Source: Gnetum montanum (lineage: Eukaryota > Streptophyta > Gnetopsida > Gnetales > Gnetaceae). From it: a stretch of 64,000 bases of DNA. Made by a program: the position numbers and the translations under genes. Positions within the stretch are counted from its first letter, which is position 1; each line of letters begins with the position of its first letter. Shown here one piece after another: positions 50,065 to 62,063 of this stretch. Where the stretch lies: positions 154,023-218,022 of the forward strand of contig MNCI01011521.1 of NCBI GenBank assembly GCA_015680685.1. The letters are read 5' to 3'. The notes under the pieces were generated by a model. That model worked only from the letters and a program-made list of their open reading frames with translations, made no database searches and was not told where the DNA came from.

Positions 50065-52039
50065 TTAGAATGGGGGGTATCCCCCATAACTAAACATTTG
50101 AGCATGGTAAGGATTAATAGTTGAAAGATGAGGATCCTTGCATGTTGGAAATATTGGAACTTGGTCATACTTACCCCATTGGGGTTCACACACTTGATTA
50201 TTGTAAGCATAGTGGGGCAATTTGTAAGATGTGGTTCTTGGGTAAAGAGTTGACCCACTATGATGTTTGTGACCGTAAGATGGTATGCAAGGATCGGGAT
50301 GTTGCCTTTCATGCCTGTGTTCATTGGGCCGTATGGTTGTTGGAGTGTTAATTGGTGGCCTTGATGAAGTAACATGAGGAGTTGGGTTCGAAGATAAGGG
50401 TGCACCACAAGGTTGGACTTGTGCGGAGTTGTAGGATGTAGTGGCCTTGGAATTGTGTTGTCCCTTCCTAGGGTCATTTCTAAAGAAGGGACACCTTTGA
50501 TGTTGAGGAGGTCTCTCACTACTGTTGGCAGTAGTAGCACAAGTAACGTTCATGGGTTGTTGTTGTGGTGCAGACACCTTAGGAACAGCTGGTGGCGATG
50601 TAGAAGGAGGGAAAGGATGAGAATGTTGAAATTGAGGAGAAGTGTAAGGTATTTAAGGTGGTGGTTGTGTTGGAGAGGATATGGGTTGATAGTATTGAGG
50701 AGAATGATAATAATGTGGTGAGATAGAGGATGTTGACCTAGTTAGAGAAATAGGGTATTGGATTCGGATGATATGAAGGGTGTCTCCAGTTTAGGGGTGG
50801 CTTCCCCCACGACTAGGATTGTTGCCACTGTGATCGAACACAGTATCTCTGTACGAACTCTGGATGTAACATGTTTCCCCAATGCTCATATAAATGTAAC
50901 AAGATTAGGCATTGGCCCTTGGGGTGATTGTACAAGCAAATGTTGCATTCATACGTATGATTAGCAATTGAGCTCTTATTTCCTTCATCCCTTCTTTCTG
51001 ATTGTCTAATGATATTTTTTCCTGCTTCTCGGGTTGTCAAAAATTTATCTCCAATAATATCAATAAATTCTCCACACTTTTTATGCATCCATTCCAACAT
51101 CTTATTAATCTTTGCCTCAACTTCTTCTAGCGATTGTTGTGTTGGCAAAGATGGTTCTTCCACCTTGACATGGGTTGATTTCTCCTTTTGATGATTATGG
51201 ACCTTTGTTAAGTTGAGATTTTGGTCCCATTGATGTTTTTCAACATTCTCCCATTTAGCCCTTTCTCCTTCTTCTTTTGCTACCCACTTAATAAGCTCTT
51301 GTAATTGATGGGTTCGTAGTTTGTATAGTTGTCCTTGGGCATACATCCCTAGGGTCTTTCTTATTTCATCACGAAGCCCATCAATGATATGGTACATTAG
51401 CCTTTCTTCAGAGAACTCATGGCCTGGACAGTTGTTTAAGAGTGCATAATATCTTTCTACGGCCATGTTCAAGGGTTTATGTTGTGCTTGTTTCCACTCT
51501 TGGATTTGTTTCCTCAAGGCCAACACTCTTGCGTAGGTTTGATATCTTTCGTTAAAGAGTTCCACTATTGTTGGCCAACGTTGTATTGAATTTGGTTTTA
51601 ACGATCTATACCATACTTTTTCTTGGCCAACAAGTGTCATAGGGAAGAGCTTGAGTTTTTTCCAACTGTTATCAATGTTGTTCCATGTGCAGGCATCGTA
51701 GAAGGCTTGTAAATGTTGATGCGGATCTAAGTCATAGCCTCCTAAGAAATTAGGGAAGTTTTTTAAATCAAGCCTAGGTAGACGGCTCTCTTTACGATGC
51801 CTACAGAAGATTTGAATAGCCTCTTGTATTTGCGTTAGGCTTGTAGTGACCAGTAGGGATTCATCGTCATCAAGTAAGTTATGCTTTCATCTGTTGGGAC
51901 GATGTTGCCTTTGTTTATGTTTATAAGAAACCCCCACTTTGGATTGCGTACTCCAATCTTCATTGTCAGATAATTCGTTGGTTCTCCAATGAATTGCCTC
52001 ACTAGATGTGGCATTATCGTAGTCTTGTAGGAGAGGCAT
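50065..52039 (-). pseudogene. gag: gag of element 2, best-preserved copy in the window
   Basis: The ATG at 52039 (MPLLQDYDNATSSEAIHWR) opens a frame with one early TGA, then 275 open codons at 51640-50813. These hold the gag core (SLKPNSIQRWPTIVELFNER, LRKQIQEWKQAQHKPLN, YHIIDGLRDEI), a Lys/Glu-rich linker and a zinc knuckle CNICLYNHPKGQC (C-x2-C-x3-H-x4-C, about 50950-50912). After a stop and a frame change the Pro/Gln/Thr-rich C-terminus (50577-50065) ends FSYGGYPPF. An intact protein would coat the element RNA and assemble particles in the cytoplasm. Confidence 0.87.
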
Positions 52040-52161
52040 GGTTCTGAAATTGTGTGTGAATTATATGTGACTTTTCTTTAATTAATTATTCTTAAAAGAT
52101 ATATCGTTAATTTCTATACTGCGACCTTGTATGATATAACTAATCTAGATAACTAGCACCA

Positions 52162-52180
52162 TCCCTGGCAACGGCGCCAA
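52162..52180 (-). promoter_or_regulatory. primer binding site of element 2, tRNA-Asp
   Basis: On the minus strand TTGGCGCCGTTGCCAGGGA follows the 5' LTR. TGGCGCCGTTGCC is the complement of plant tRNA-Asp 3' ends (GGCAACGGCG plus CCA). It is the least decayed copy in the window. Confidence 0.85.
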
Positions 52181-52933
52181 TGATGAGTAGCGAGGTACCC
52201 CTACACTCAACCATACGAATACAAGCGTTACACACGCGATCCGGTCGAACTCCGCAGATGGACTAGTTGTGGCATCTAGATAGTTAGCCTTAGGTTGTAG
52301 TTCATTGTCTTCCCATCTGGACTAGTATTAACTTTGTCACGTATGGTTTAGTCTAGAGTGAGGTGTATGATGTGTTTCTACGCTAATGCTACTCCTAAGG
52401 GCAATGGAAGATAATATTAACTAATCTAAGAGAGAGAGGGTGAGAGAGAATCTAAGCTAGCCTAAGTTCGATGAGCATCCGCTCCTTGATTACCAAGCGC
52501 AAATCCTAGGTACACTACTAGGTTACCAAGTAGTCACACTTAAATGCTCGTAATCAAGTCGTACTCATTCCATGTTTAACAGGAGTTTAGGGTGAGAAAA
52601 TATTAACTAAGAAAGCAGTAAATAACAATTAATTAAATGATTAAGCTAAGTGAATGCTGCAATGATGAAGTAATCTCGATCTTTATTACTGGTCATGTGC
52701 GTGTCCAAGTATGTCACACTCGAATAAAGGTTCCGTATAATTACAATCACCACACTGCGAGCATACACTGGGAGGAAAAGGGTTGAGAAAAAACAAGAAC
52801 TAAAACTTAACACTTAAACTAAAACTAACCAAAAAGCTACCTATCGGAACTGTCTACCTCTTATTTATAGATGAGGAGACAGGCTACAATATCGCGTACC
52901 TGATATCGCGGTGAACAAAATTGCGGCTCATCA
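52181..52933 (-). repeat. 5' LTR of element 2
   Basis: 753 bp; on the minus strand it starts TGATGAGCC and ends TCGCTACTCATCA. Compared with the 3' LTR it has a deletion near 52493, where the sequence jumps to 'ttaccaagcgc'. A TATA box lies at about 52862-52869. Confidence 0.92.
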
Positions 52934-52938
52934 TGAGC

Positions 52939-54085
52939 CTTTTGGTTTTGTGTAGTATAGTGTAACATCCCAACCAAGGTAGTTGTGTGTTGTTTAGAAC
53001 AAAGACATGATCTATATTTAACTTCTAAGGTGCCCATGAACATCTCTAAAAGTGGTTATGCCAAGGTATTATGGCAGGAGCCTGCTCTGGGGAGGACCCA
53101 CTTACATAACTTTTGTTGATCATGGCTTTGAACTAACCTTCACATCTTCTAGAACATCATTAACGATTTCTCTAAATTTATGCATGCTTTTGGAACTACT
53201 TCTCATCAATTTTAACTAATTAAATATTCCTAATTCTCTATCAAAATATCCTTCAACTTTCATTAATATTTCTTGGCCATCTTCTGCATTGAACCTTTGG
53301 TTTTAATTGTTTGAAAACTTGTGCGCTTCCAAAGTTACACTTATCAGCCATGGGTGCTAGGGATGCCCACTTTGAAATTTTGTAATTTTTCTAACATCTT
53401 ATCCTTGAACATCATGGTAACTAATATTAATTGATTAAAATAAGATGAGCAGCTTAATGATTTTAGTTACCTCTTAGCCTTGGGCATAGTACATTGTCCT
53501 CACCTTGTGCTTAAATGCAAACTAAGGGATTCGAAAAAGGTTAATTATTAAAGAAATTTTGCCAAAGCTAATGTTGATCTTTTGATGACTTTAGGTGATG
53601 CTAAAAGGGATGCTTAGGGAAGACACTCTTTTGCCAGGCACGAAAACGAAGCCAAGAGAGGGACAACGGAGGATATGTCCATGGATAAATAGTAGCACAT
53701 ACAGGATAATGGCTCAAACATCACATGATTGCTCAATCAATGGGATGATGAGTAGAAATTTCAATCCATTCTTCAAGAACATTCTGCATAACTAGAGAAG
53801 GATCAACATAACAATCAAGGTTGGAAGTCTGCCACCACTAGCTACAACATGAAGAATCATCTTCAACGACTTTTTGAATACCTCTGCAAAATTTGTAATC
53901 TCAATGTCTATCCAGTCTTTTTGTCACTTTGTCATTTTGTTTGCATCCACTCGAATAAAATTTTGTAATGCAGCACTCAAAGTCAGTTAGGAGCTAAAGT
54001 CAGTCAATAATCCCATACCTTCCCAATATTTTGTAAGGAACCTATTCCTCCTTTTGTTCACTCGAGGATGAGTTTTCATTCGGTC
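52939..54085 (+). other. 3' internal part of element 4
   Basis: Continues element 4 after the nested insertion. It has spacer homology at about 53080-53110 ('gctctggggaggacccactt'). The region before the 3' LTR ('cagtcaataatcccatacct', 'gaggatgagttttcattcgg') matches the ends of elements 1 and 2. The accessory ORF is absent or reduced to short unrecognised remnants (about 53583-53800). Confidence 0.6.
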
Positions 54086-54094
54086 ATGGGGATA
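54086..54094 (+). promoter_or_regulatory. polypurine tract of element 4
   Basis: ATGGGGATA lies directly before the 3' LTR. Confidence 0.7.
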
Positions 54095-54934
54095 TGATAA
54101 ATCGTGTTCTTTGTAGGCTAAGATATCGAGTATCCGATATCAGATATCTAATATCTTAGCCCCAATATCATAGCACGAGTTTCAATATCGGATATCTGAT
54201 ATCATGAGATGCATGCCTACCTATAAATACAACACTTGGGTATATGATTCATCCATTCTTTTGTCAATAGAGTAGCCAAACTCTTGCAGCTTTATTCAGT
54301 AGTCTTAGAGAACAATCAGTGAGTGCCTGCAGTGTGGATCTGAGTCAGTTGTATAGTGTCTTATTCCATGAATGACAATAAGATCAAGATTGATTTTTAT
54401 TCATTGAAGCACTTTGACTTAGATTAGATTTACTTTCCATGCAATTTACTTTTCATGTACTTAGTTAATACTTACATTTTCATGCAAGTTAATCAATTGG
54501 CGAAATAAGCACAACCAATTTCGAGCGTAATCCGAGCAGCATTATTGCTTGGTTCGCCTAGTAGCGTAATGCTTGGTAATCCCAATAGTGAATATGTGGT
54601 TTCAAGACATGTACGGTAAGCTAGGAATAGACACTCATTGCTCGTAGGCTAGTTTAGACTTTACTTTCCATTGTTAATTAGATTAAATAATTAATCTCTC
54701 TACTATCATTAAGAGTAGCATAAGGCCAAAACAACATCAAGAATCATATGCCTCACCCTAGAATAAACCATATGTGACAAAGCTACCACTAGTCCAAGTG
54801 GGAAGACATCAAACTATAATTAAGGCATAATGATCTAGATGCCACAACTAGTCCGATCCATGGAATTCAACTAGATCGTGCATAAACACTTGTGATTCAT
54901 ATGGTTGAGCATAGGGGGGACTCGCCGCTCATCA
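54095..54934 (+). repeat. 3' LTR of element 4
   Basis: 840 bp, TGATAAATCG to CCGCTCATCA, uninterrupted. It contains a GATATC array (54118-54210) and TATAAATA at 54222-54229. It is followed by the target copy CACTT. Confidence 0.93.
54118..54210. promoter_or_regulatory. GATATC palindrome array in U3, family B
   Basis: Five exact GATATC sites plus several AATATC variants lie within about 90 bp, ending 12 bp before the TATA box at 54222. Confidence 0.7.
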
Positions 54935-54939
54935 CACTT

Positions 54940-55296
54940 GAGATACATCACCACCAAATGGATACTAATTGACTAGCTTTCCCCAATGTTATCTTGTCAA
55001 TGGCATTTTATTTTGTATGGGCCCCACACCTTATATATTTACCTTGGAATATATATGTCTATTTTTAATCTTTCTTTTATATTAGCATACATACTTGTGA
55101 GCTTTCTTTTTAAAAAAATATTTGTAATTACAATGTATCCTAAAATTTTTGTGTTTGTTCATAATAAGCTAAAGTTAATGTTTATTTTTTTTATTAGTTT
55201 AATAACTCTTATGGGTTTCAACATGAGCCGTTACGATTCAAACCAAGCATTGAAGGCTTAAAATTACCAAATAACTTATTTTCACTCTTTAGGAAT
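54940..55296. other. AT-rich intergenic sequence
   Basis: AT-rich. A 91-codon ORF (54986-55261) is composed of Phe, Ile and Leu as expected by chance. I see no gene. Confidence 0.5.
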
Positions 55297-55506
55297 TATT
55301 GGGAAAGGTTTTGAGGCATTAGTGTGTTAGCATAGTAGCAATAGGTGAATATTAGCCTTTATGATCTTAGAAAGGTGTATAAGTTATGATTTGCAATTAC
55401 ATATTGGGAAAGGTTTTGAGGCATCTAGTGTGTTAGCATGTAGCAATAGGTGAATATTAGCCTTTATGATCTTAGAAAGGTGTATAAGTTATGATTTGCA
55501 ATTACA
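55297..55506. repeat. tandem duplication, about 105 bp x 2
   Basis: 55297-55401 and 55402-55506 are nearly identical; they differ by small indels ('gcattagtg' against 'gcatctagtg', 'catagtagc' against 'catgtagc'). A second small tandem repeat, about 30 bp x 2 ('catctccttcaat' to 'cttatcaaaac'), follows at about 55528-55587. Confidence 0.9.
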
Positions 55507-55587
55507 GGTGTAGTAACGGACTTCCATTACATCTCCTTCAATAATCTTATCAAAACAACATCTCCTTCAATGAATCTTATCAAAACG

Positions 55588-56863
55588 TTACTTAATCCTA
55601 GTGCATTAGCATGAGTTCATTAATGAACCCCTAAGTTCTAAACCAAAGACTATAAATACAAGTGGGGCCATTTATTAAGGCATCTTAGAGCTTTTTTAAC
55701 TTGTTTTTAGTTTTCTATCTTTGAAGCACTTCATCACCTAGTTAGTATTTTGTTGAGTGATCATGATGTTGTGAGATAAGAATAAGTTAGAATCCTTTGA
55801 TGCAAAGTTAAGTGTCAACATAAGTATGATCAATAGAATTATATTTACAATGTAGCCATGATAATTTTCATGTGATATGATGAAAACTAAATGTCAACTA
55901 ACAAATCATAGCTACAATTTATACACTATATCCCTTTCCTTAATCAAAAGAGTACTTCTTACTAAGATTAGTGTTAAGGATAAGTTCCAGTACAATCATA
56001 CTAGTGCATACCTGAGTTTCTAGAGTTTGAAAGGAAGAAAGACCATCATCATGTTTGACCTTAAAGATTTGGAGCACTAAAATCATAATATTGCATCTAA
56101 AGCCATGAAAACTATCCTCTTTGCTAACTTAAATTCCACATTTATCACCAAAATCCAAGAAGTGTAAATATGCACTTTAGCTTCATCATCATTGAGACTA
56201 ATGACGAAAGAGAACTCATTTTAGTTTGAACCATTATCTGTTGCAAAATGCCTCACAAACTTTTAACTTAAGCATGTCCTAACAATTCTTGTACATCTCA
56301 AGAGTGTTAGCACTATTAGGAAGTAGAATGCATGGAAGGCACACCAAAGAATTTTCTCATTCCAAGTTAAAAACCTTGAAATGATTTTTGCATATGATGA
56401 GAAATGTTATAAAATGGATTTGGAGGTCTCCCTTCATCAATTCTCTCATTATTCTCAACAATTCATCAAAAAACGATTAAACATCAATTTTAGATCACAA
56501 TTCAAGAAAATCAAATGTTAAAAGTTGCCCCATCACAAATATATTGAAGAAATTTCTGCAAGTATATTCATTTTCATTACGTATGTCGTTCAAAGATGGA
56601 AAAAGAAATCAGTCAGCCGAGCATTAAAATTCCAAAATTGGTTGCGAAGAAACTCGCTCCAACAACAAAGCAAACATAACAGGCCTAATAGTGACCTCAA
56701 CTTATTGGGGAGAAAAAAACATACCGGGGACAAACCTATTCATGTTTTGGAAACTAACAGAAAATAAGCTGATCTGCTATGGATTCATGCCTTACACAAG
56801 AACTGGTGATAGCAACGAAAAACTCATACAAAAACCCTACTCCCAGATCAGCACACTATGGAA
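55588..56863. other. intergenic and 3' flank of the pyruvate kinase gene
   Basis: No gene recognised. The part next to the stop codon (about 56780-56863) is also present beside the pseudogene fragment at 36103 and is probably 3' UTR. Confidence 0.5.
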
Positions 56864-59800
56864 TCAATCTTCAAGTTCAACTATCTTCACAACAGCTGAA
56901 TTCCCAATCTTTTGGCACACTACAATCCTATCATGCACCTTGATTAACCCTGCTGCTTTACCATGATCCAATGCCATTTGTAGAACCGACTCTTCAGAAT
57001 CCTTGTAACCTTCAGCCTGCAGTCATAAAAAATTTTAAGATTAAACACTCTAGAAAGTCAACTCGGTTAATGCTCCAACTGCGGATTTAGTTATACAGGA
57101 AAACTTACTGCATGTCGAGGATCTGCAAGCATTGGAAAGACTCCCCTGATAATAAGGGCTTGACGAGCCTGCAAATTAAAGGGAAACATAAAATTAAGTT
57201 TGTTGTTATCATTCTAAAACAATGAAAAAGAAGTAAATTATATCTTTAAAAACGTACTTGAAAAGCACCAGAGAAGGTCCAATTCAACTGGTTCGTGGTC
57301 AGCCTGGGTACCACCACAGAAAGCACTGGCATTGTTGGCCTGTATTTTGCTATCAGCCTGAGAAAAAATCAAAACTTGGTAAGAGGATAACGTTCTTTTT
57401 GGACGTTTCATTCAACCATAAAGACGGCAAAAAGGGAATGCCAAAATTTTCCCAAGATATGGCAGCTACCTGACATGGATTAGTGGAACAAGATTGATAA
57501 TAAAATTTGGTAGGGTTTGTTCGCAAATGTAGTTCTTTCAAATTTGGTAAAGAAAAAGAACCACCCAAAATTTAAGGGTGATCCTATTTAAATCTTGCCT
57601 ATACATAAACTTAAAAAAATACATAAAATTATGTATTACAAAAACACTCGCCTAGCTGTTCGCCCTGATGCTGTAAATACAACTATTACAGAGGCATTCA
57701 CCTTGACCGCTGAGCTTACCTGGAAATGCAAATATCAATCTCATCATATTTGAAGCTCTTTTTTTGAGTAAGAAAAAAAATTAGAAAGCTGTAATTAGCA
57801 ATGTGATGCGACTGAGGCGGATATCATAATGGACATGTGTACTTACAGCAGTGCTTGCAATGGATTCCAAATGATCCAAATCTTCCTCTGCAAGCTTGAG
57901 AGTCCTCTTAAAATATACAGCATGATTGGACACTTTTTCTGCCTACACATTATACAAAAACCATCACACTCAAAAAATGCATGCAGAAATGGGATAACAC
58001 TTTTGAGTTATAGTTTTAGAAGTGTAGAGAAAATGTTTTGGCAGTTATTTTGATGGAAAGAAAACTGTGCGCTAAAGGGAAAAGGAACACACTTCTGCAC
58101 AAATTCTTCCCACTGTTGCAATGGTTTCACAGGGATATAACCCACGGTATGTCTCAGCACCTATCATTATAGCATCACAACCTGAAATAATTGAGACTGC
58201 ATGTTAGGAACCTGGAAACAGTGCCATGAACTCCCTTATAGGAATTGGCAGTGATCTAGTAAACATAAAAACTGTATACAAGAATCTCTTACAGAAAGAA
58301 TACCATATTAACTCACCGTCCAAAACTGCATTTGCAACATCAGTTGCTTCCGCACGTGTTGGCCTTAGATTACCTGTCATACTGTCAACAACACGGGTAA
58401 TAACACAAGGCTTTCCAGCTATGTTGCACTTGTGTAGAACAGCTTTTTGAAACAAGAACATCTGCAACAAACAGTAACAGTTTACACTTTGTAATGCCTT
58501 AGACCTTCTACCATATAAATCAAAATTCAACAACTGAAAAGCATAAATAAGTTTCTTGAAACCGGATTCAGTTTTTTAAAACTTTTTTATGACAAATATT
58601 CTAACTTGTAAGGTAAAACCTTTCACAGGTTTTAGGGCAAGCAAAAAATCAAATTTTAACGGTTAAGACCTCACAAAAATTAGAAAATTTTTAATGTAGA
58701 TGTTCTGTAATGATATTAGTTGCCATCAACATTTTTGTTAAACATTTAGATGCATTTAGCATTCCAAAAAGTATATTGAACAGCACACCTTTTCTGGGGG
58801 TACATCTATTCCTAAATTCCCTCGAGAAAGTATAACACCATCTGCTGCTTCCAATATCCGATCAAAGTTTTGTAAGCCCTTTAATGAAGTGAGAAAAACG
58901 TTAGCATTGCTACTTTTAGATGTTATACAAAGATAAAGGAGTTTCAATAACATAGCATACCTCTACAGTTTCAATCTTTGCAAATATCTGAGTCTGGCTA
59001 AGGCAACCAAGGCCAGCAAGATATGCACGGGCCTGCATATTACAAAGAAAGAATGCTTTTAAGTAAATCAGTATCATTGAATTCTATTTGACTATTCTGC
59101 AAGCAAATCATTCAAAGTTTTAAATGAATGCAAAAAAATTGGTATGCAATTACATTCCTCAAATCTACCCAATCAGTCTGCTGAAGTACCCCAAAAAAAC
59201 GTCCAAATGCATTTCAAATTTTGAAAATGGACCATATTAATGGAACTCTGTCAAACACTCGTGGTCTTTTTCCATTACCTCTCTAATATCTTCAGCAGTT
59301 CGTGCGAATGACAAAGAAAGGAAGTCAATGTTGTTGCGAGCTCCCCATGTTGCAATAACCTATGTGAGTTGAAATCAGTGAACCCCTATAGGAAAAATAA
59401 AATTATGAAATACAACAAAAAATAAATCATACAACTAATTATTCTCTTACCTTCTTGTCATTGTCGCTTAGAGTAGGCAAACGTATAGAAACATCACAGA
59501 CATGCATTGTAAGCAAAGGACCGGGGAGAACAGCATCATTTTTAACTGTGCAGACTACATCAGAGCCTTTAATATCTATAACCTGAGAATCATTTAAAAA
59601 GTTTTTGACTTTTCGGCACAAGAAACAATAAGAAAATATTGAACAATTCGATTCAACGAACCTCCAGCCAAACAGAAGATGTCTCACTGCCTGTGAAGAG
59701 ATACTGAGCAACAAAAATAGTATGCCCTTTCTTAACATCCTGCGCATATAGTATCAAACAACTCATTAGTGCACCTATAACAATGCAAAGATGAATCTAA

Positions 59801-61912
59801 AAAGATATAAGGAAATGTTGGTCTGCGTCCTAGATATTCAAACTTATTGATTTGGGGGTTGGGTTGTTAAGGTAAACCCTAATACATGTAATTCAAGCCT
59901 ATGTCAGAAGTAAAGTTCGCATTCTGCATCATGTTCCTTGACAAACCAATCAGTTATAGTTGAGCTGCAGCACCATAGGTGTAATGATTTGGAATTACAT
60001 TCTAATGTTAGATGTTATATGAAAGCTTTTTTTATTCTTTTTTTGGAAATAACCATGCATAAGTAATTATTCACAAATATCATGACAGAAACACAAATAA
60101 CAGCTTCTTAAAAACTGTGAAGTTTAACAAGCAGGCTTTCATTCACTAATACACATCAAGATACCTCAGCAAGGCCTTTATAGTTTATTGGAAGAATATC
60201 ACATGAAGCTTCTACACTCTGTTCCGGGGTTAAAACAATTGTTCCATCCACCTTAAGTTGAATAGGCTTCTCGGATTTGTTAAAAGCCTGCAACTCTGGA
60301 CCAATTGTATCTAGCAGAACCTGACAAAACATAAGCATATTATAAGGAACACTCTGTCAACAAAATCTGAACTTAGATTTGGAAAGCAAACGGCATAGGG
60401 TGAAAAGAACCCAATGAAAATATCCATTTCAATAATGGCATCAATCTTTAAGGATAGATTAATAAGAAGGGTTTATGTCTCTGAATTTTTACTTTTGATG
60501 AAATTTATCTCAATGAAAAGTAACTTACAGCACAAAGCCTCTTCTGTTGCTTTGAGGCTATCCTCAGATTTTCAATGCTTTCTTGATGATAATCGTCGTC
60601 CCCAGAAGAGAAATCAAAACGGGCAACTACAAAAGGAATTTGAAAAAACAAAATGTAAAATAAAATATAAAAAATCATGTCCATGTGTGCCTTTATCAGT
60701 TTAAAATACCCATCAAAATTAAGCACGGACAACACAGCATGCCTGCAAATCACAATGAAGTGAACACTCACTAGACATTCCGGCCTTGAGGCATCGTTCC
60801 AGAACCTCAATAGAACGTGACCTTGGACCAATAGTGCCAATGATCTTTGTCATGGCAGGAAGGATATTCTGCACAAACATAAACATAACAGCATATTCAG
60901 AGATAAGCCATGTTGTAGGAAAATCCAGTCAAAACTGTATAAATGTAATCAGAGGCTTATTCGATCCATTGGGGTATTGAAAAAATCATCATCATCTTCA
61001 TCATAGCTTTAATGATCATCCATCATCCTAGCGTTATCTAATAAAATAAAGTCGGATACATGAGATCTCTTTCTTCATTCACTTTTATTAAGAACTAGAT
61101 CCTTATCTATTTGTTATCGTACCCCTAATGATTGAAGGCCAAATCAGTAGTCATGTCGTTTCTTTTAGCTACTCTCTTGTAACTTGGATTAGAAAATTCC
61201 TTTGCATGCTCATTTCTAAACTATAGATACAAAATTGCATAATCATCTGTAACAGTTTCCTTCTCTTTTAACCCCTACATTCACAATTAATCATAAGACT
61301 TGTAGTGACATCAGCCATGTTCTTTATAAAACAAAGGTAATTCTTCATCACGATCTTACCCCTGTCTCAACAAAATGGGTAAGATCCATGAATCACAACT
61401 TATATAAAGGCATGTAAAGGACTTAAAAACATTAAATGACAAAACAGTTAAAGAAAAAGGAAAACCATTAACTAAACGGACAGCAATACAAACTATTTTG
61501 GCCTGCCTATGAGAACGCTCTTAGTTGTACAGCGATGTTCTGTTCATTCAAGACTAAATTCTTATTTTAAAAAACCGCATATACTAATTAAGAGATTAAG
61601 GATCTGACACAGAAGTTGAAAATGTCGCTGAATTTCTGGGAAGAATTTCAAGCATCACAAACCATCACAGGTTTTTCACCGAACCAACACATTCTAGAAC
61701 AAGAACCCACAAGTCTTCCTTCCTTGGATCCATGATCTTTCTTCTGTTCCAACCGTGATCCCTTGCAAATGCATGAAACCAAAACACCAAGAAAAATAAA
61801 ACTTCACAGACTTTTCCCAAATAATGAAGCAAAGATCACCTACAGTTTTAGAAGGCTCAAGAATGGAGACCATCCTGATGGGCTCCTCGAGAAGTAGACG
61901 AGTTCCTTGCAT
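56864..61912 (-). CDS. cytosolic pyruvate kinase, 16 exons, intact
   Basis: Catalyses phosphoenolpyruvate + ADP to pyruvate + ATP, the last step of glycolysis, in the cytosol (no transit peptide). Coding exons: 61844-61912, 60772-60868, 60529-60626, 60165-60320, 59662-59739, 59451-59582, 59279-59359, 58961-59032, 58789-58878, 58317-58461, 58093-58181, 57847-57942, 57652-57719, 57258-57357, 57109-57168, 56864-57016. They sum to 1584 bases, 527 residues plus stop, all in phase, equal to the length of one Arabidopsis cytosolic subgroup as I recall it. The protein starts [20 protein letters not shown] and ends VKIVELED. Visible are [15 protein letters not shown] (exon 3), IFAKIE with the catalytic Lys (exon 8), LSRGNLGID (exon 9), and VVDSM plus [16 protein letters not shown] (exon 10). 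RFDFS and RGNLG differ from the classical RMNFS and RGDLG, as in that plant subgroup. Intron 13 (57358-57651) uses a GC donor; the others are GT-AG. Confidence 0.95.
57358..57651 (-). other. GC-AG intron 13 of the pyruvate kinase gene
   Basis: Exon 13 ends GCTAG followed by GCGAGT, and exon 14 follows ...TTCTCAG. Only this join restores AGG-CTG-ATA (Arg-Leu-Ile), conserved in the family after GRTA. A GT donor three bases downstream breaks the frame. Confidence 0.85.
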
Positions 61913-62055
61913 GATTCCTGCTTCTCAGAATCCCTCTTTGATCTCTCGAGCAAAACACGACCCAAAACCGGATGAAGATCAGGCTACAAGCGCACAAGAG
62001 TAAGCGAAAACCAGACGATCAAAATCCCACACCAAGCAATCCGGAAAAACCCAAC

Positions 62056-62063
62056 TATAAATA
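62056..62063 (-). promoter_or_regulatory. candidate TATA-like element of the pyruvate kinase gene
   Basis: TATTTATA on the minus strand lies about 145 bases upstream of the ATG. It would leave a 5' UTR of roughly 110 bases. This rests on position only. Confidence 0.25.

Larger units (their letters stand above)
44411..52933 (-). mobile_element. Element 2: complete non-autonomous LTR element nested in element 4
   Basis: Family-A LTRs at 52181-52933 (5') and 44411-45208 (3') with a perfect 5-bp duplication TGAGC (44406-44410 and 52934-52938). The order on the minus strand is LTR, tRNA-Asp primer site, gag, spacer, accessory ORF, polypurine tract, LTR, the same as element 1. No pol is present. 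It is the better-preserved of the two and has the longest open gag segment of the window (275 codons). Confidence 0.94.
38840..54934 (+). mobile_element. Element 4: family-B LTR retrotransposon, host of two nested insertions
   Basis: Outer LTRs begin TGAAAAATCATG / TGATAAATCGTG and end CTCATCA. The 5-bp duplication CACTT flanks both ends (38835-38839 and 54935-54939), showing this is one insertion. The 5' LTR is split by a solo LTR (39461-40252) and the interior is split by complete element 2 (44411-52933). Without them the element is about 6.8 kb: LTR, primer site, gag, a spacer and tail, polypurine tract, LTR. No pol and no clear accessory ORF remain, so it was non-autonomous. Confidence 0.92.

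Noticed and set aside
50413-50721. 102-codon plus-strand ORF
   Set aside because: Antisense of the gag C-terminus of element 2; rich in Arg, Trp and Leu as expected from reversed Pro/Thr/Gln codons.
54986-55261. 91-codon hydrophobic ORF
   Set aside because: Phe/Ile/Leu content follows from AT richness; no conserved pattern.
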